NCBI RefSeq assembly: GCF_014201505.1
Contig: NZ_JACHEO010000002.1
Location: 1 to 64,000, forward strand
Direction of reading: 5' to 3'
DNA length: 64,000 nt
Source: Desulfoprunum benzoelyticum
GTDB taxonomy: Bacteria > Desulfobacterota > Desulfobulbia > Desulfobulbales > Desulfocapsaceae
Shown piece by piece: positions 1-8,925 of this stretch. The translations under genes and the position numbers were made by a program. How positions within the stretch are numbered: position 1 is the stretch's first letter; each line of letters opens with the position of its first letter. Below the pieces are notes generated by a model that was given only the letters and a program-made list of their open reading frames with translations, was not told where the DNA came from and searched no databases.

Positions 1-207
1 ATTGAGTCGGTAGTTTGAAATCCCAACAAAGAAGTTCCAGGCCATTGACCGCTGTAATTTGACAGGATTGAGTTTCGATGAGAAATGCGGGCTAACAATT
101 ATCACGCAGAAATACCAATAGTTACCGGTTACGATGGAGCGGTTATAACGGCTACATGGAGCGGATGTGTTAAGCTTGGGATAGGGTGTACCTTGAGTAG
201 GTTCCGT
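1..207. other. left-edge intergenic segment
   Basis: No coding region is supported here. All three plus frames meet a stop within the first dozen or so bases, so no gene enters from the left on that strand. It follows the end of the minus-strand exporter operon, but I see no convincing hairpin plus T-tract. A short direct repeat of GTTAC lies near 130-142. Nothing else is recognisable. Confidence 0.5.
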
Positions 208-1335
208 TCATGAAATGGTCTTCTTGAATCCGGCGGCGGCGATGGCGACAAAAGCCAGGGCCAGCGCGGTCTGGGCGGCGATGCTGGGCCAGAGAACGGC
301 GACGCCGACATCTTTCATCACGATGCCGCGCAGGATCTCGAGATACCAGCGCATCGGGTTGAGGATGGTGGCATAGCGGACAAGATCGGGCATGTTGTGG
401 ATCGGGAACAGGAAGCCGCTGAGCATGACCGACGGCATCAGGACCAGGAAGCTGGTGAGCAGGGCCTGCTGCTGGGTGGCGGCACTGCCGCTGATGATCA
501 GGGCCAGGCCCATGTTGCCGATGAGATAGACGCCGGAGAGGAGGTACAGCAGGGCCAGGCTGCCCTGGATCCGGACCCCGAAGACGAGATAGGCGACGGC
601 GAGCATGATCGACATCGAGATATAGCCGGTGATCATGTAGGGAATGGTCTTGCCGAGGATGAACTCGAGGCCGCGGATCGGCGTGACCATGACCTGCTCG
701 ATCGTGCCGATCTCCTTTTCCCGGACGATGCCGATGCTGGTGAGGATGATGCTGAAGATGAAGAGCATGACCGCGATCAGCGACGGGACGTAGTAGAAGC
801 GGCTTTCCTGATTGGGATTGAACCAGGCCCGGTTGACGATCTCGAACTCCACCAGCGGCGTGGTAAGGCCTTTCTGCTCCTGGCGTTCGGTTTGCTTGCG
901 GTCGTTGAAGGCGGTGACGATCATCGCCGCGTAGCCGAGGGCGATGGCGGTGCTGTTGCTGTCGGTGCCGTCGGTTATCAACTGGAATTTGGCGGTGCGG
1001 TTGGAAGCGAGGTCGGCGGCAAATCCCGCCGGCACCCGCAGCACCGCCCGCACCTCGCTGCGGTCGAGCAGCTCGGCCAGTTCCCGTTCCGCCAGGGCAT
1101 AGTGGACGATGCGGAAATAGTTGCCGCCGGTGAACGCGCTGATGAGCTCGCGTGAGGCCGGGGTCTTGTCCATGTCGAGGACGGCGGTGCGGATATTCAT
1201 GACGTCGGTCGTCAGGGCAAAGGCCATGACGGTCATCTGGATGACCGGCACGCCGAAGATGACCACCCGCATCCGCGGGTCGCGCAGCATCTGCAGGAAC
1301 TCCTTGACCAGCATTCTCCGGATCCGGTTGAGCAT
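208..1335 (-). CDS. ybhR: ABC-2 type transporter permease (YbhR-like)
   Basis: 375-aa inner-membrane permease. It has an N-terminal transmembrane helix, a large periplasmic loop (about residues 45-175) and a cluster of about five hydrophobic helices in the C-terminal half, the usual ABC-2 membrane architecture. It is last in a cecR-ybhG-ybhF-ybhS-ybhR operon, 3 bases after ybhS, and the gene order matches the E. coli ybh exporter. It presumably pairs with YbhS and is driven by YbhF. A GGAG lies just before the ATG, inside the end of ybhS. The substrate is not deducible; in E. coli the system is linked to antibiotic and cation efflux. Confidence 0.9.
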   Translation of the reverse strand: MLNRIRRMLVKEFLQMLRDPRMRVVIFGVPVIQMTVMAFALTTDVMNIRTAVLDMDKTPASRELISAFTGGNYFRIVHYALAERELAELLDRSEVRAVLRVPAGFAADLASNRTAKFQLITDGTDSNSTAIALGYAAMIVTAFNDRKQTERQEQKGLTTPLVEFEIVNRAWFNPNQESRFYYVPSLIAVMLFIFSIILTSIGIVREKEIGTIEQVMVTPIRGLEFILGKTIPYMITGYISMSIMLAVAYLVFGVRIQGSLALLYLLSGVYLIGNMGLALIISGSAATQQQALLTSFLVLMPSVMLSGFLFPIHNMPDLVRYATILNPMRWYLEILRGIVMKDVGVAVLWPSIAAQTALALAFVAIAAAGFKKTIS

Positions 1336-1338
1336 CGC

Positions 1339-2472
1339 TTACTCCAGCTTGAAGGCGAAGGCGCGGTTGGCGGCAACGATCATGATCAGGGCATAGATCC
1401 CGAGAAACACCGCGTCGAGCCACAGGATTTCGAGGCCGATCCCCTTGAGGTAGATTCCCCGCAGGATGGCGATGAAATAGCGGGCCGGAAAGATATAGGT
1501 CAGGATCTGCAGCGGCACCGGCATGTTCTCGATGGCGAAGACGAAGCCGCTGAGCAGGAGCGTCGGCATGAAGCCGGTGATGATCGCCATCTGGTTGGCC
1601 AGCACCTGGGACTTGAGGCGGATGCTGAGCAGCAGGCCGAAGAACAGGATGCCGGTGAGAAACAGGGCGGCCAGGGCGAAGAGCAGGCCGGCGTTGCCGA
1701 CGATCGGCACAGCGAAGACCCAGCGGCCGATGAGGACGGCGAGGGCGACATCGATCATGCCGACCGCGAAGTAGGGAACAACCTTGCCGAAGATCAGCTC
1801 CGGGGCCGTCAGCGGGGTGCTGATCAACTGCTCCATCGTCCCGCTCTCCCACTCGCGGGCGATGGTGGTGCTGGTCAGCATGGCGGCGACGACGACCATG
1901 ACCAGGGCGATGATCCCCGGGATGAGCACGGTCTGGCTGCGCAGGTCGGGGTTGTACCACGACCGCTGCTCCATCGCCACCGCCGGTTGCAACGTGCCGC
2001 GGCCCTGCAGTTCCTTCTGTTCCGCCGCGACGTTGCCGGCGTAGATGGCGCCGAGCGTGGTGGCGTAGTTCATCGCCAGGCGGGAGGTGTTGGCGTCGCT
2101 GCCGTCGCCGATGACCTGGATCGCCACCGGCCGGCCGGCATCGACCCGGGCGGCGAAATCGGCGGGAATGACGAGGGCGACCATCGCCGCGCCGCGGTCG
2201 AGATCCTGCTGCAGGCCATCGTAGTCGTCACGATAGCTGCGGATCGAGAAATAGGGCGAACCGGCAAAGAGCTCGATCAGCTCACGGCTGGCAGAGGTCT
2301 TCGACTGATCCCAGACGACGGTCGGCACCAGCCGCAGATCGAGGGTCAGGGCGTAGCCGTAGAGCAGGATCAGGACCAGGGGGATGGCCAGCGCCAGGGT
2401 CAGACTGCGCCAGTCGCGCAGGACATGGAGCGTCTCCTTTCTGGCGACGGCGGCCAGGCGGCGGAAATTCAT
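1339..2472 (-). CDS. ybhS: ABC-2 type transporter permease (YbhS-like)
   Basis: 377-aa permease paralogous to its downstream neighbour. It has an N-terminal helix around residues 22-42, a long extracytoplasmic domain, then five or six hydrophobic segments from about residue 175 onward. The start codon overlaps the ybhF stop as ATGA, so translation is likely coupled to the ATPase. It forms a heterodimeric channel with YbhR by analogy with the ybhFSR system. No unusual residues were seen. Confidence 0.9.
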   Translation of the reverse strand: MNFRRLAAVARKETLHVLRDWRSLTLALAIPLVLILLYGYALTLDLRLVPTVVWDQSKTSASRELIELFAGSPYFSIRSYRDDYDGLQQDLDRGAAMVALVIPADFAARVDAGRPVAIQVIGDGSDANTSRLAMNYATTLGAIYAGNVAAEQKELQGRGTLQPAVAMEQRSWYNPDLRSQTVLIPGIIALVMVVVAAMLTSTTIAREWESGTMEQLISTPLTAPELIFGKVVPYFAVGMIDVALAVLIGRWVFAVPIVGNAGLLFALAALFLTGILFFGLLLSIRLKSQVLANQMAIITGFMPTLLLSGFVFAIENMPVPLQILTYIFPARYFIAILRGIYLKGIGLEILWLDAVFLGIYALIMIVAANRAFAFKLE

Positions 2473-4439
2473 GACCGTTCCTCCGGATCGCCGGGGCCCT
2501 GGCGGCGATCGACCTCTTCAATCAGCGAGATGAAGACGTCCTCCATGCTCGGGAGGATCGTGGTCATGGTGGCATCCTGCGTGTGCAGTTCCTCGAGCCG
2601 GCGGGTGATGGCCCGGGATGCAACGGCCGCATCGGCGGCGACGATATGGAGACCGGAACCGAACAGCGAGGCGTCGCGGACCTCGGGCAGGGAACGCAGG
2701 GCGGCGACGAGGGCCTGGGGGTCGGGGCAGCGGAGATCGATGATCTCATCGTGCATCGCCCGGGTCTTCAGCTCGAGCGGCGAACCGATGGCGATCATCC
2801 GGCCGCCGTAGATCATGGCGATCCGGTCGCAGTATTCGGCCTCCTCCATGTAGTGGGTGGTGACGAAGATCGTGATCCCCTGGCCGGCCATGGTGGAGAT
2901 CAGATTCCAGAAGCGGCGGCGACTGAGGGGGTCGACGCCGGAGGTCGGTTCATCGAGGAAGACGATCGGCGGCTCGTGGAGGATGGCGCAGGCCAGGGCC
3001 AGGCGCTGCTTCCAGCCGCCGCTGAGGATGGCGGTGAGGCTGGCGCGGTGGTCGGTGAGGCCGGCCATCTCCAGGGCCCAGGCCTTGCGGCGCTCGAGCC
3101 GGTTCCCGGAAAGGCCGTAGATGCCGCCGTAGAAATCGATGTTCTCCTCCACTCTGAGATCTTCGTACAGCGAAAATTTCTGGCTCATGTAGCCGATCTG
3201 CCGTTTGATCAGCTCGGCCTGGCGGCGGATATCGAACCCGGCCACCGTGCCGGCGCCGGAGGTGGGGCGCAGCAGGCCGCAGAGCATGCGGATGGTCGTG
3301 CTCTTGCCGGCGCCGTTGGGGCCGAGAAAGCCGAAGATCTCGCCCCGCTTGACCTGAAAACCGATATCGTCGACGGCGACGAAATTCCCGAAGCGACGGG
3401 TCAGGTTGTCGACCGTCACGACGATGCCGTCGGCGGCGGCGGCAGGCGGCGGCGCGAAGTGGGCGGTTGCCTCCGGTTCGGCGGCGTTGCCGTCCGTGCG
3501 GTCGAGGACGCTGACGAAGACATCCTCCAGCGAGGGCTGGGCTTCCCCGATGTGGTCCCAGGCGATTGCCGCCTGCTGCAGGAGGCTGCGGGTTTCCTCG
3601 GCGGCCTGGTCGATATCCGCACAGACCAGGTGCACCGAATCGCCGAAGGTGTTGACCGCGGTGGCGGAGGTCTGCCCCTTCAAGGTCGCGGTGATCTCGC
3701 GGGCCCGGCTGCTGCGGATGGTCAGGATTCGGCCCGGCATCAGCCCCCGGATCTCGTCGGGACTGCCGGCGGCGAGGATTTTTCCCCGATCGAGCAGGGC
3801 GACCCGGTCGCAGCGTTCGGCCTCGTCGAGGTAGGCGGTGGTGATCAGGATCGCCACCCCGGTCTGCAGCAGTTGATGAAGAATGCGCCAGAAATCGCGA
3901 CGACTGACCGGGTCGACGCCGTTGGTCGGCTCATCGAGCAGCAGCACCTGCGGCGTGTGGATCAGGGCGCAGATCAGCTGCAGCTTCTGTTTCATCCCGC
4001 CGGACAGGTTGCCGGCCCGGCGGTGGACGAAGGGACGCATCTGGCTGAAGTCGAGGAGCTCGCCGATGCGCTCCTGCCGGCCCGTTCTGGCGACGCCGTA
4101 CATGTCGGCGTAGAAGTGGATGTTTTCGAGGACGGTGAGATCCTGGTACAGCCCGAAACGCTGGCTCATATAGGCGAGATGGTCCTTGACCGCGGCGGCC
4201 TGCGTGGCGACGTCGAACCCGGCGATCTGGGCCGAGCCGGAGGTGGGGGTCATGATCGAGGCGAGCAGGCGCAGGCTGGTCGATTTGCCGGCCCCGTCCG
4301 GGCCGACCAGGCCGAAGATTTCCCCGGCAAAGACCTCGAGGCTCAGACCGTCGACGGCGGTCAGCGGCCCGAAGACCTTGCTCAACTGCTCCGCCTTTAT
4401 CGCCGGCAGGGGATGGGTTGTCACTTGATCTGGTCCCAT
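2469..4439 (-). CDS. ybhF: ABC exporter ATPase with two fused nucleotide-binding domains (YbhF-like)
   Basis: 656-aa protein with two complete ABC ATPase domains. Domain 1 has Walker A GPDGAGKS at residues 46-53, signature LSGGMKQK at 145-152 and Walker B LLLDEPT around 167-172. Domain 2 has Walker A GPNGAGKST near residue 380, the signature-like LSGGWKQR and IVFLDEPTSGVDP. The domains are joined by a linker near residue 320 containing a run of alanines. This duplicated form is characteristic of YbhF and powers the YbhS/YbhR permease pair. The Asp in the first Walker A is common in the family, not a defect. It lies 27 bases after ybhG and overlaps ybhS by 4 bases. Confidence 0.95.
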   Translation of the reverse strand: MGPDQVTTHPLPAIKAEQLSKVFGPLTAVDGLSLEVFAGEIFGLVGPDGAGKSTSLRLLASIMTPTSGSAQIAGFDVATQAAAVKDHLAYMSQRFGLYQDLTVLENIHFYADMYGVARTGRQERIGELLDFSQMRPFVHRRAGNLSGGMKQKLQLICALIHTPQVLLLDEPTNGVDPVSRRDFWRILHQLLQTGVAILITTAYLDEAERCDRVALLDRGKILAAGSPDEIRGLMPGRILTIRSSRAREITATLKGQTSATAVNTFGDSVHLVCADIDQAAEETRSLLQQAAIAWDHIGEAQPSLEDVFVSVLDRTDGNAAEPEATAHFAPPPAAAADGIVVTVDNLTRRFGNFVAVDDIGFQVKRGEIFGFLGPNGAGKSTTIRMLCGLLRPTSGAGTVAGFDIRRQAELIKRQIGYMSQKFSLYEDLRVEENIDFYGGIYGLSGNRLERRKAWALEMAGLTDHRASLTAILSGGWKQRLALACAILHEPPIVFLDEPTSGVDPLSRRRFWNLISTMAGQGITIFVTTHYMEEAEYCDRIAMIYGGRMIAIGSPLELKTRAMHDEIIDLRCPDPQALVAALRSLPEVRDASLFGSGLHIVAADAAVASRAITRRLEELHTQDATMTTILPSMEDVFISLIEEVDRRQGPGDPEERS

Positions 4440-4466
4440 TGGCGGTTCACGCTCGCAACGGTTGAT

Positions 4467-5501
4467 TCACCGTTCGCTGAAATCGATGACGGCATCGGCC
4501 GGCATCCCGGGTTTGAGCTCGTTCTCCGGGTTTTGCAGGTCGATCTTGATCCGATACATCAGTTTGACCCGTTCCTCGAAGGTCTGCACCGCTTTGGGGG
4601 TGAATTCGGCTTCGCTGCTGATGAAGCTGATTCTGCCGTTGTAGGTCCTGTCGGGGTAGGAGTCGGTCGTCACCTTGACGTCCTGGTTGAGCTTGACCCG
4701 GCCGAGATCGGTCTCGTTGATATAGGCCCGCAGCCATGGCCGGGCGGTCTGGCCGATGGTCAGGACCGGGGCGGCGGGGTTGAGGTATTCGCCGGCCTCG
4801 GCCGAGGTGCTGAGGACAATGCCGTCGACAGGAGCGAACAGGTCGGTATAGCTGAGCTGCTGCCTGGCCTGCTTAACCGCCTCTTCCGCCGTGCCGGCCT
4901 TGGCACGGGCCTGATCGATCGATTCCCGGCGCGGCCCGGTCTTGCGCAGATCAAGCAGTTCGGCGGCGGCGGCGACCCGGGCGTGGGCCTCGTCTCTGGC
5001 GTTTTTGGCGGTTTCATGGAGGGTGCGGTAGTTCTCGAAGGCCTTGCGGCTGACCCCGCCTGCTGTGTACAGGACAGCGTAACGGTCGTGGTCGAGGCGA
5101 GCCTGCTCGAGCTGGACGATGGCCGATTTTTCCAGAGCCACCGCCCGGTCGTACTCGGCCCTGGCCGTTTCAATTTCCTGGCTCCGGCTGCCGGCCAGGA
5201 GTTCGGCAAGGACCGCGCCGGCATAGGCCAGATCGGCCTCGGCCCGGGCGACGGCGATCCGCTGGTCGGTCGCGTCGAGCCGGGCCAGCGGCTGTCCCGC
5301 GGAGACGGCGTCTCCCTCCTCCACCAGCCGTTGATCCAGCTTGCCGGGGATCCTGAAGCTCATCCGGATCTCGGTCACCTCGATATTGCCGGAAACCGTG
5401 AGGGAAGTGAAATCGTCGCGGTGGTTGAGACCTGTGTAGACGAAGACTGCGACCACCACGAGGACGACAACAACGAGGACGATGCGGATCCGTTTGTTCA
5501 T
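4467..5501 (-). CDS. ybhG: HlyD-family periplasmic adaptor (YbhG-like)
   Basis: 344-aa membrane fusion protein. A single N-terminal signal anchor (residues 5-24) precedes a split biotinyl/lipoyl-like domain (about residues 35-75 and 210-245) separated by an alpha-helical coiled-coil hairpin (about 80-200, rich in Ala/Glu/Arg). A beta-barrel region ends the protein near GMPADAVIDF. It should link the YbhFSR inner-membrane pump to an outer-membrane channel, which is not encoded nearby. The ATG overlaps the stop of the upstream TetR gene as ATGA. Confidence 0.92.
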   Translation of the reverse strand: MNKRIRIVLVVVVLVVVAVFVYTGLNHRDDFTSLTVSGNIEVTEIRMSFRIPGKLDQRLVEEGDAVSAGQPLARLDATDQRIAVARAEADLAYAGAVLAELLAGSRSQEIETARAEYDRAVALEKSAIVQLEQARLDHDRYAVLYTAGGVSRKAFENYRTLHETAKNARDEAHARVAAAAELLDLRKTGPRRESIDQARAKAGTAEEAVKQARQQLSYTDLFAPVDGIVLSTSAEAGEYLNPAAPVLTIGQTARPWLRAYINETDLGRVKLNQDVKVTTDSYPDRTYNGRISFISSEAEFTPKAVQTFEERVKLMYRIKIDLQNPENELKPGMPADAVIDFSER

Positions 5502-6202
5502 GGTTCATCCAATGGGGAAAACGGGGTTGAATGGGGCTGCGGGTCGGGGACGCTCCCGGCACCCACGCCGCTGACGATCGCGGCGATGCCGCCGAGTGAA
5601 AACCGCCATACGAATTCGGACAGTCGGTCGAGCTGGGTCTCGATCGGGACATCGCTGCCGGTGATCCTTTTGATAACCGGCGCCGCCAGGGCGTAGTAGA
5701 GGCACTGGCCGATGATGCTGACGGCGCAGGGGAGCAGGAGCTCCGGCCCGGGATTTCTGCCGCTGATGGCAACGAGGATGGACAGCAGCAGCTCCTTGTG
5801 CGGCTTGATGTAAGCGTCGAGCACGGATTCGAAGGCCGGGGAGGGATCGAGCAGTTCACGGGCGATGAGCCTTCCCTTGCCGTGCCGACCGCCCCATCCC
5901 TCACTGCTCAGCAACCGGTAGAACATGGTCCTGATAAAGAAATACAGCTGCCTCTCGGGCGGCATGCCGTCGTCGATGCCGCCATGCGAGGGAAATCTGG
6001 CGAATCCGGTATGGAAGACGTGTTCGAGAACGGCGGCGTACAGGCCTTCCTTGTCGCGAAAATGATAGTTGATGGCGGCGACGTTGACCTGGGCGCTCTC
6101 GGCGATCCGGCGGATCGTCGTCGCCTTGAACCCTTCGCGGCCAAAGATGTCTGCGGCCGCTTCGAGGATTTTTTCCTTCGTGGTGACGGGCTGTCCGGTC
6201 AT
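5498..6202 (-). CDS. cecR: TetR-family repressor of the ybh exporter (CecR-like)
   Basis: TetR regulator, 234 aa from the ATG at 6202. The frame stays open to 6334 but the extra 44 residues are not family-like. The N-terminal helix-turn-helix runs from TTKEKILEAAADIF through QVNVAAINYHFRDKEGLY (about residues 6-53). The C-terminal domain resembles the CecR/YbiH effector domain, including the PERQLYFFIRTMFYRLL helix. Its position as first gene of a ybhGFSR operon matches E. coli, where CecR (formerly YbiH) controls that operon. It probably autoregulates through the inverted repeat just upstream at 6229-6257. The effector is unknown. Confidence 0.9.
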   Translation of the reverse strand: MTGQPVTTKEKILEAAADIFGREGFKATTIRRIAESAQVNVAAINYHFRDKEGLYAAVLEHVFHTGFARFPSHGGIDDGMPPERQLYFFIRTMFYRLLSSEGWGGRHGKGRLIARELLDPSPAFESVLDAYIKPHKELLLSILVAISGRNPGPELLLPCAVSIIGQCLYYALAAPVIKRITGSDVPIETQLDRLSEFVWRFSLGGIAAIVSGVGAGSVPDPQPHSTPFSPLDEP

Positions 6203-6548
6203 ATCGCTCCGAATGTTAAACAAATGATTCAAACAAGGGAATAAAACGAATGTTTGATATCTGCAAGCAAAAAATGTGTCACGGATGGTCCGGTCAATCA
6301 GTTCTTTTGCAGTTGTATCCATACCCATCAACACGAGATAATGATGGGGAGGGTAAATAGGACTTGAGGAATGAATTATTTTATGCTAATAAATACAAAT
6401 AGTTGAATATATATAAAGTGGTATCCGGGCCTTTGGCTGTTTCGACCGCTGCCGCAGCGGCATAAAGATCGGGTCACAGCCGTCATTTCCGAGGGTCCAG
6501 GTGCTGAACAGGGGCGTCGCTCCTGCAACAACGAGGCGAGGAATACCG
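6203..6548. other. intergenic region between cecR and yajG-like gene
   Basis: About 346 bases, AT-rich compared with the flanks, containing the divergent control regions of cecR (minus) and the YajG-like lipoprotein (plus). It holds the inverted repeat at 6229-6257 and, nearer the lipoprotein gene, a 6-bp GC-rich hairpin (CCGCTG/CAGCGG) at 6446-6460 without a T-tract. No small ORF is convincing. Confidence 0.5.
6229..6257. promoter_or_regulatory. inverted repeat, candidate CecR operator
   Basis: Perfect 7-bp inverted repeat TCAAACA-N15-TGTTTGA located 27 bases upstream of the cecR start codon. Additional AAAC/GTTT and GAATGTT elements occur on both sides. TetR regulators commonly bind such palindromes in their own promoters. 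The assignment to CecR is inference from position only. Confidence 0.4.
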
Positions 6549-7124
6549 ATGAAAAAACTGCTGCTGGTGCTCATGGCTGTCATCCTGTCCGGCTGTGCCG
6601 GAACGGGGCCGAACAAGACCAACCTCAACCCGGAACTGGCCGAACAACCGGCCGGGGTGTATTCTCCCGGTATCCTCATCACCGTCGAGGGTCGGGATAA
6701 TCGTCGCCAGAAACAGGTCGTTTTCTATAAGGTCCACAACGAACCGGCCATGCTGCCCAATCAGGTGGCGCCCCATGTCCTGATGGCCGAACGGCTGGCC
6801 GACGGTTTCAGTCAGCAGGGGCTCCTGCGCGGCGGACAGACGCCGGTGGTGGTGACGATTGCGGTCGAGGATCTGCTGGTGACGGTCGGTCGGACGAAGA
6901 ACGGGCTGCTGTACAAGTCGGATGCCAAAAGCCGTATCAAATTGACGATCAACAATCGGGGCTCGGTTCTCACCAAAGACTATAATCGCCAGGAAAGCAA
7001 AGAAACGGCGACCAAACCAGACATCGGCGACCTCGAAAAGATGCTGAACAACCAGCTTTCGGACGTGCTCCAGCGAATCCTTGGCGACGGCCAGGTCCGG
7101 GAGGCTATCCGGGGCGGGGTCTGA
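6549..7124 (+). CDS. YajG-family lipoprotein
   Basis: 191-aa predicted lipoprotein. The ATG at 6549 is preceded by a purine-rich GAGGCGAGG site and gives a clean signal peptide (MKKLLLVLMAVILSGC) with lipobox LSGC, so Cys16 would be lipidated. The frame is open 16 codons further upstream but those lack signal-peptide character. The mature part shows YajG-like traits (periodic beta strands, a TIAVEDLLVTV stretch, and a C-terminal LNNQLSDVLQRILGD helix). The role of YajG is poorly known. It is a single gene ended by a strong intrinsic terminator. Confidence 0.7.
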   Translation: MKKLLLVLMAVILSGCAGTGPNKTNLNPELAEQPAGVYSPGILITVEGRDNRRQKQVVFYKVHNEPAMLPNQVAPHVLMAERLADGFSQQGLLRGGQTPVVVTIAVEDLLVTVGRTKNGLLYKSDAKSRIKLTINNRGSVLTKDYNRQESKETATKPDIGDLEKMLNNQLSDVLQRILGDGQVREAIRGGV

Positions 7125-7174
7125 GCGTTCAATCAGCAGGAAACGTCGTTCTTTACCGTTTGCGGCCATCGTTC

Positions 7175-7226
7175 AATGGCGGAGTTCGCAGGGGGATTTT
7201 CCCGTCCTGGTCTCCGCCATTTTTTG
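7175..7226 (+). terminator. intrinsic terminator after the YajG-like gene
   Basis: Perfect 10-bp stem AATGGCGGAG (7175-7184) / CTCCGCCATT (7212-7221) followed by further Ts. The loop itself contains a secondary GGGGA/TCCCG pairing. It lies between the convergent lipoprotein and malonyl-CoA decarboxylase genes. The A-tract on the other side means it may work in both directions. Confidence 0.8.
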
Positions 7227-7232
7227 TTGCGC

Positions 7233-8618
7233 TCAGAGCAGTTTCCGGACCGCCGATGACATGGCGACCCCGCCGCTGCCGCTGTAGGATTCGTGGTTTT
7301 TTTCGATATCCGGCAGCTTGTAGAGATAATTGACCATCATCCCGGCCGATTGGTGGAGCCCCTTGTCGGAAAGATCGGCGGCCCAGTTGATCTGTTCGAT
7401 CCGGGCGCCATTGGCGAGGTGGAAATGGGCGACGCGGTCGAGGGCCTGCCGGCCTTTTTTCGCCGCGGTCAGGTAGCGGGCGCAGAGCTTCAGGAGCGGT
7501 CCCTGGAGGGTGTTCCTGTTGTTGGCCTCGGCAGGTTCACCGCTGCGGATGATCTCGAGCAGATCCGGTTCGCCCTCGGCCGGCTGCAGCAGTTCGAGCA
7601 TCCGCATCTCGCGTTCGCTGAGGTCGGCGTCGCGGGCCTCGGTCCGCAGCCAGCGCATGAATCCGGGGATCGGCGACAGGGTCGAGAAGGTCTTGAGGTT
7701 CGGCATCCTGGCGCTCAGGTCCCTGACCACGCGCTTGATCAGAAAATTGCCGAAGCTGACCCCGGCCAGCCCTTTCTGACAGTTGGAAATCGAGTAGAAG
7801 ATCGCGGTATCGGCCTTTCTCGGGTTGATGACCGGCGCCTGCTCGTCGAGCAGGTCATGGATATTGGTCGAAATGCCGTTGACCAGCGCAACCTCGACGA
7901 AGATCAACGGCTCATCCGGCATCCGCGGATGGAAGAAGGCGTAGCAGCAGCGGTCGTCGCCAAGCCGGTTCTTCAGGTCGTCCCAGGAGCGGATGGCATG
8001 CACCGCTTCGTACTCGATCAGTTTTTCGAGCAGGGCCGCCGGCGTTCTCCAGGTGATCTGCTGCAGGTCGAGGAAGCCGATGTCGAACCACGATGCCAGC
8101 AGACCGAAGACGTCCTGGTCGAGGGCCGCGAGTGCCGGGTCCTCGCGGGCCCACGGCATCAGCTCGGCCCGCAGGTCGACGAGAAATTTGACCCCTTCCC
8201 GAAGTTCGTTGAATTGGCGCAGCAGTCGGGTCCGTGGCGGTTCCAGCTGGCGGCGCAGATCATTGGTCGCCAGCTGCAGCTGTTCCGGGCCTTCGCTGGC
8301 CCGCCGTCGCTCGATCGCCGCCTCGACGGCATCGTTGTCGACATCGTAGTCGGTGGCCAGCAGTTCGAGAAAGCGCCGGCGCCCCAGGGGGTTGAGGACC
8401 AGATAGGCCTCGCCCAGTTCAGCGGCCCTGGCCCGGGCGGACATCTCGCCGCCGCGGCCGTCGAGGCAGGCCTTGATCTTTTTCCGCAGCTTTTCGATAT
8501 CGCCGGTCGGCAGATCGGGTTCGACGACGTTCTTCAATTTGCCAGAGTCACCTAGGGGCCAGATCCTCCGAATTCGCCGCAGGGTCCAATCCCAGAGGGG
8601 TTCATCCGCCGTGCGCAT
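7233..8618 (-). CDS. malonyl-CoA decarboxylase
   Basis: 461-aa enzyme that decarboxylates malonyl-CoA to acetyl-CoA and CO2. The helical N-terminal oligomerisation domain covers about residues 1-170. The GNAT-fold catalytic domain contains FFHPRMPDEPLIFVEVAL, the active-site region YSISNCQKGLAGVSFGNFLIK, and the late HFHLANGARIEQINW carrying the catalytic His; the end SAGMMVNYLY is typical of the family. AGGAGG sits 5 bases before the ATG. It stands alone, without matABC or mdc genes, so its substrate source may be malonate uptake elsewhere or removal of malonyl-CoA made by acetyl/propionyl-CoA carboxylases. Confidence 0.92.
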   Translation of the reverse strand: MRTADEPLWDWTLRRIRRIWPLGDSGKLKNVVEPDLPTGDIEKLRKKIKACLDGRGGEMSARARAAELGEAYLVLNPLGRRRFLELLATDYDVDNDAVEAAIERRRASEGPEQLQLATNDLRRQLEPPRTRLLRQFNELREGVKFLVDLRAELMPWAREDPALAALDQDVFGLLASWFDIGFLDLQQITWRTPAALLEKLIEYEAVHAIRSWDDLKNRLGDDRCCYAFFHPRMPDEPLIFVEVALVNGISTNIHDLLDEQAPVINPRKADTAIFYSISNCQKGLAGVSFGNFLIKRVVRDLSARMPNLKTFSTLSPIPGFMRWLRTEARDADLSEREMRMLELLQPAEGEPDLLEIIRSGEPAEANNRNTLQGPLLKLCARYLTAAKKGRQALDRVAHFHLANGARIEQINWAADLSDKGLHQSAGMMVNYLYKLPDIEKNHESYSGSGGVAMSSAVRKLL

Positions 8619-8925
8619 GGATCCTCCTGTAATCTAGAGTAACAGGGTGATGGGGGAGAGAAATGCAACCGTACCCGTCTTCTTATCGTCATCTTAACGT
8701 GGGATTCGCGGAAATGACAGGTACAATCGGAAAAAGTATCGATCGTGGGCGCGCGTCAGGTCGACTGCAGCTGAATGATCGTCGTGATATAAAGCAGATA
8801 GATTGTCAAGGAACACATAGCACCGGCGCTCGATGGGGATCATGAACGTTGAAATTTCGCGAGAAAAACAGGACAATCGACCGTTCGGGAAAAGTCTGTC
8901 ATTCCGCTGAGAGAAAGGAAGAGCA
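8619..8925. other. divergent promoter region, mcd / thioesterase
   Basis: 307 bases between the minus-strand malonyl-CoA decarboxylase and the plus-strand thioesterase. Both start sites have good Shine-Dalgarno sequences at the region's edges. A possible minus 35 element TTGTCA lies near 8803. I see no hairpin, repeat or additional gene here. Confidence 0.4.

Noticed and set aside
170-1960. 596-codon open frame on the minus strand overlapping ybhR and ybhS
   Set aside because: It is a shifted frame of two clear ABC permeases and reads as Arg/Pro/His-rich nonsense.
4281-4310. Asp in the first Walker A of YbhF (GPDGAGKS) as a defect
   Set aside because: This form is usual in the YbhF family and the rest of the ATPase motifs is intact.
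2583-5696. 1037-codon open frame on the plus strand opposite ybhF/ybhG/cecR
   Set aside because: It is antisense to well-supported genes and its translation is low-complexity Gly/Asp/Val/Arg-rich sequence, as produced by GC-rich codon bias on the opposite strand.
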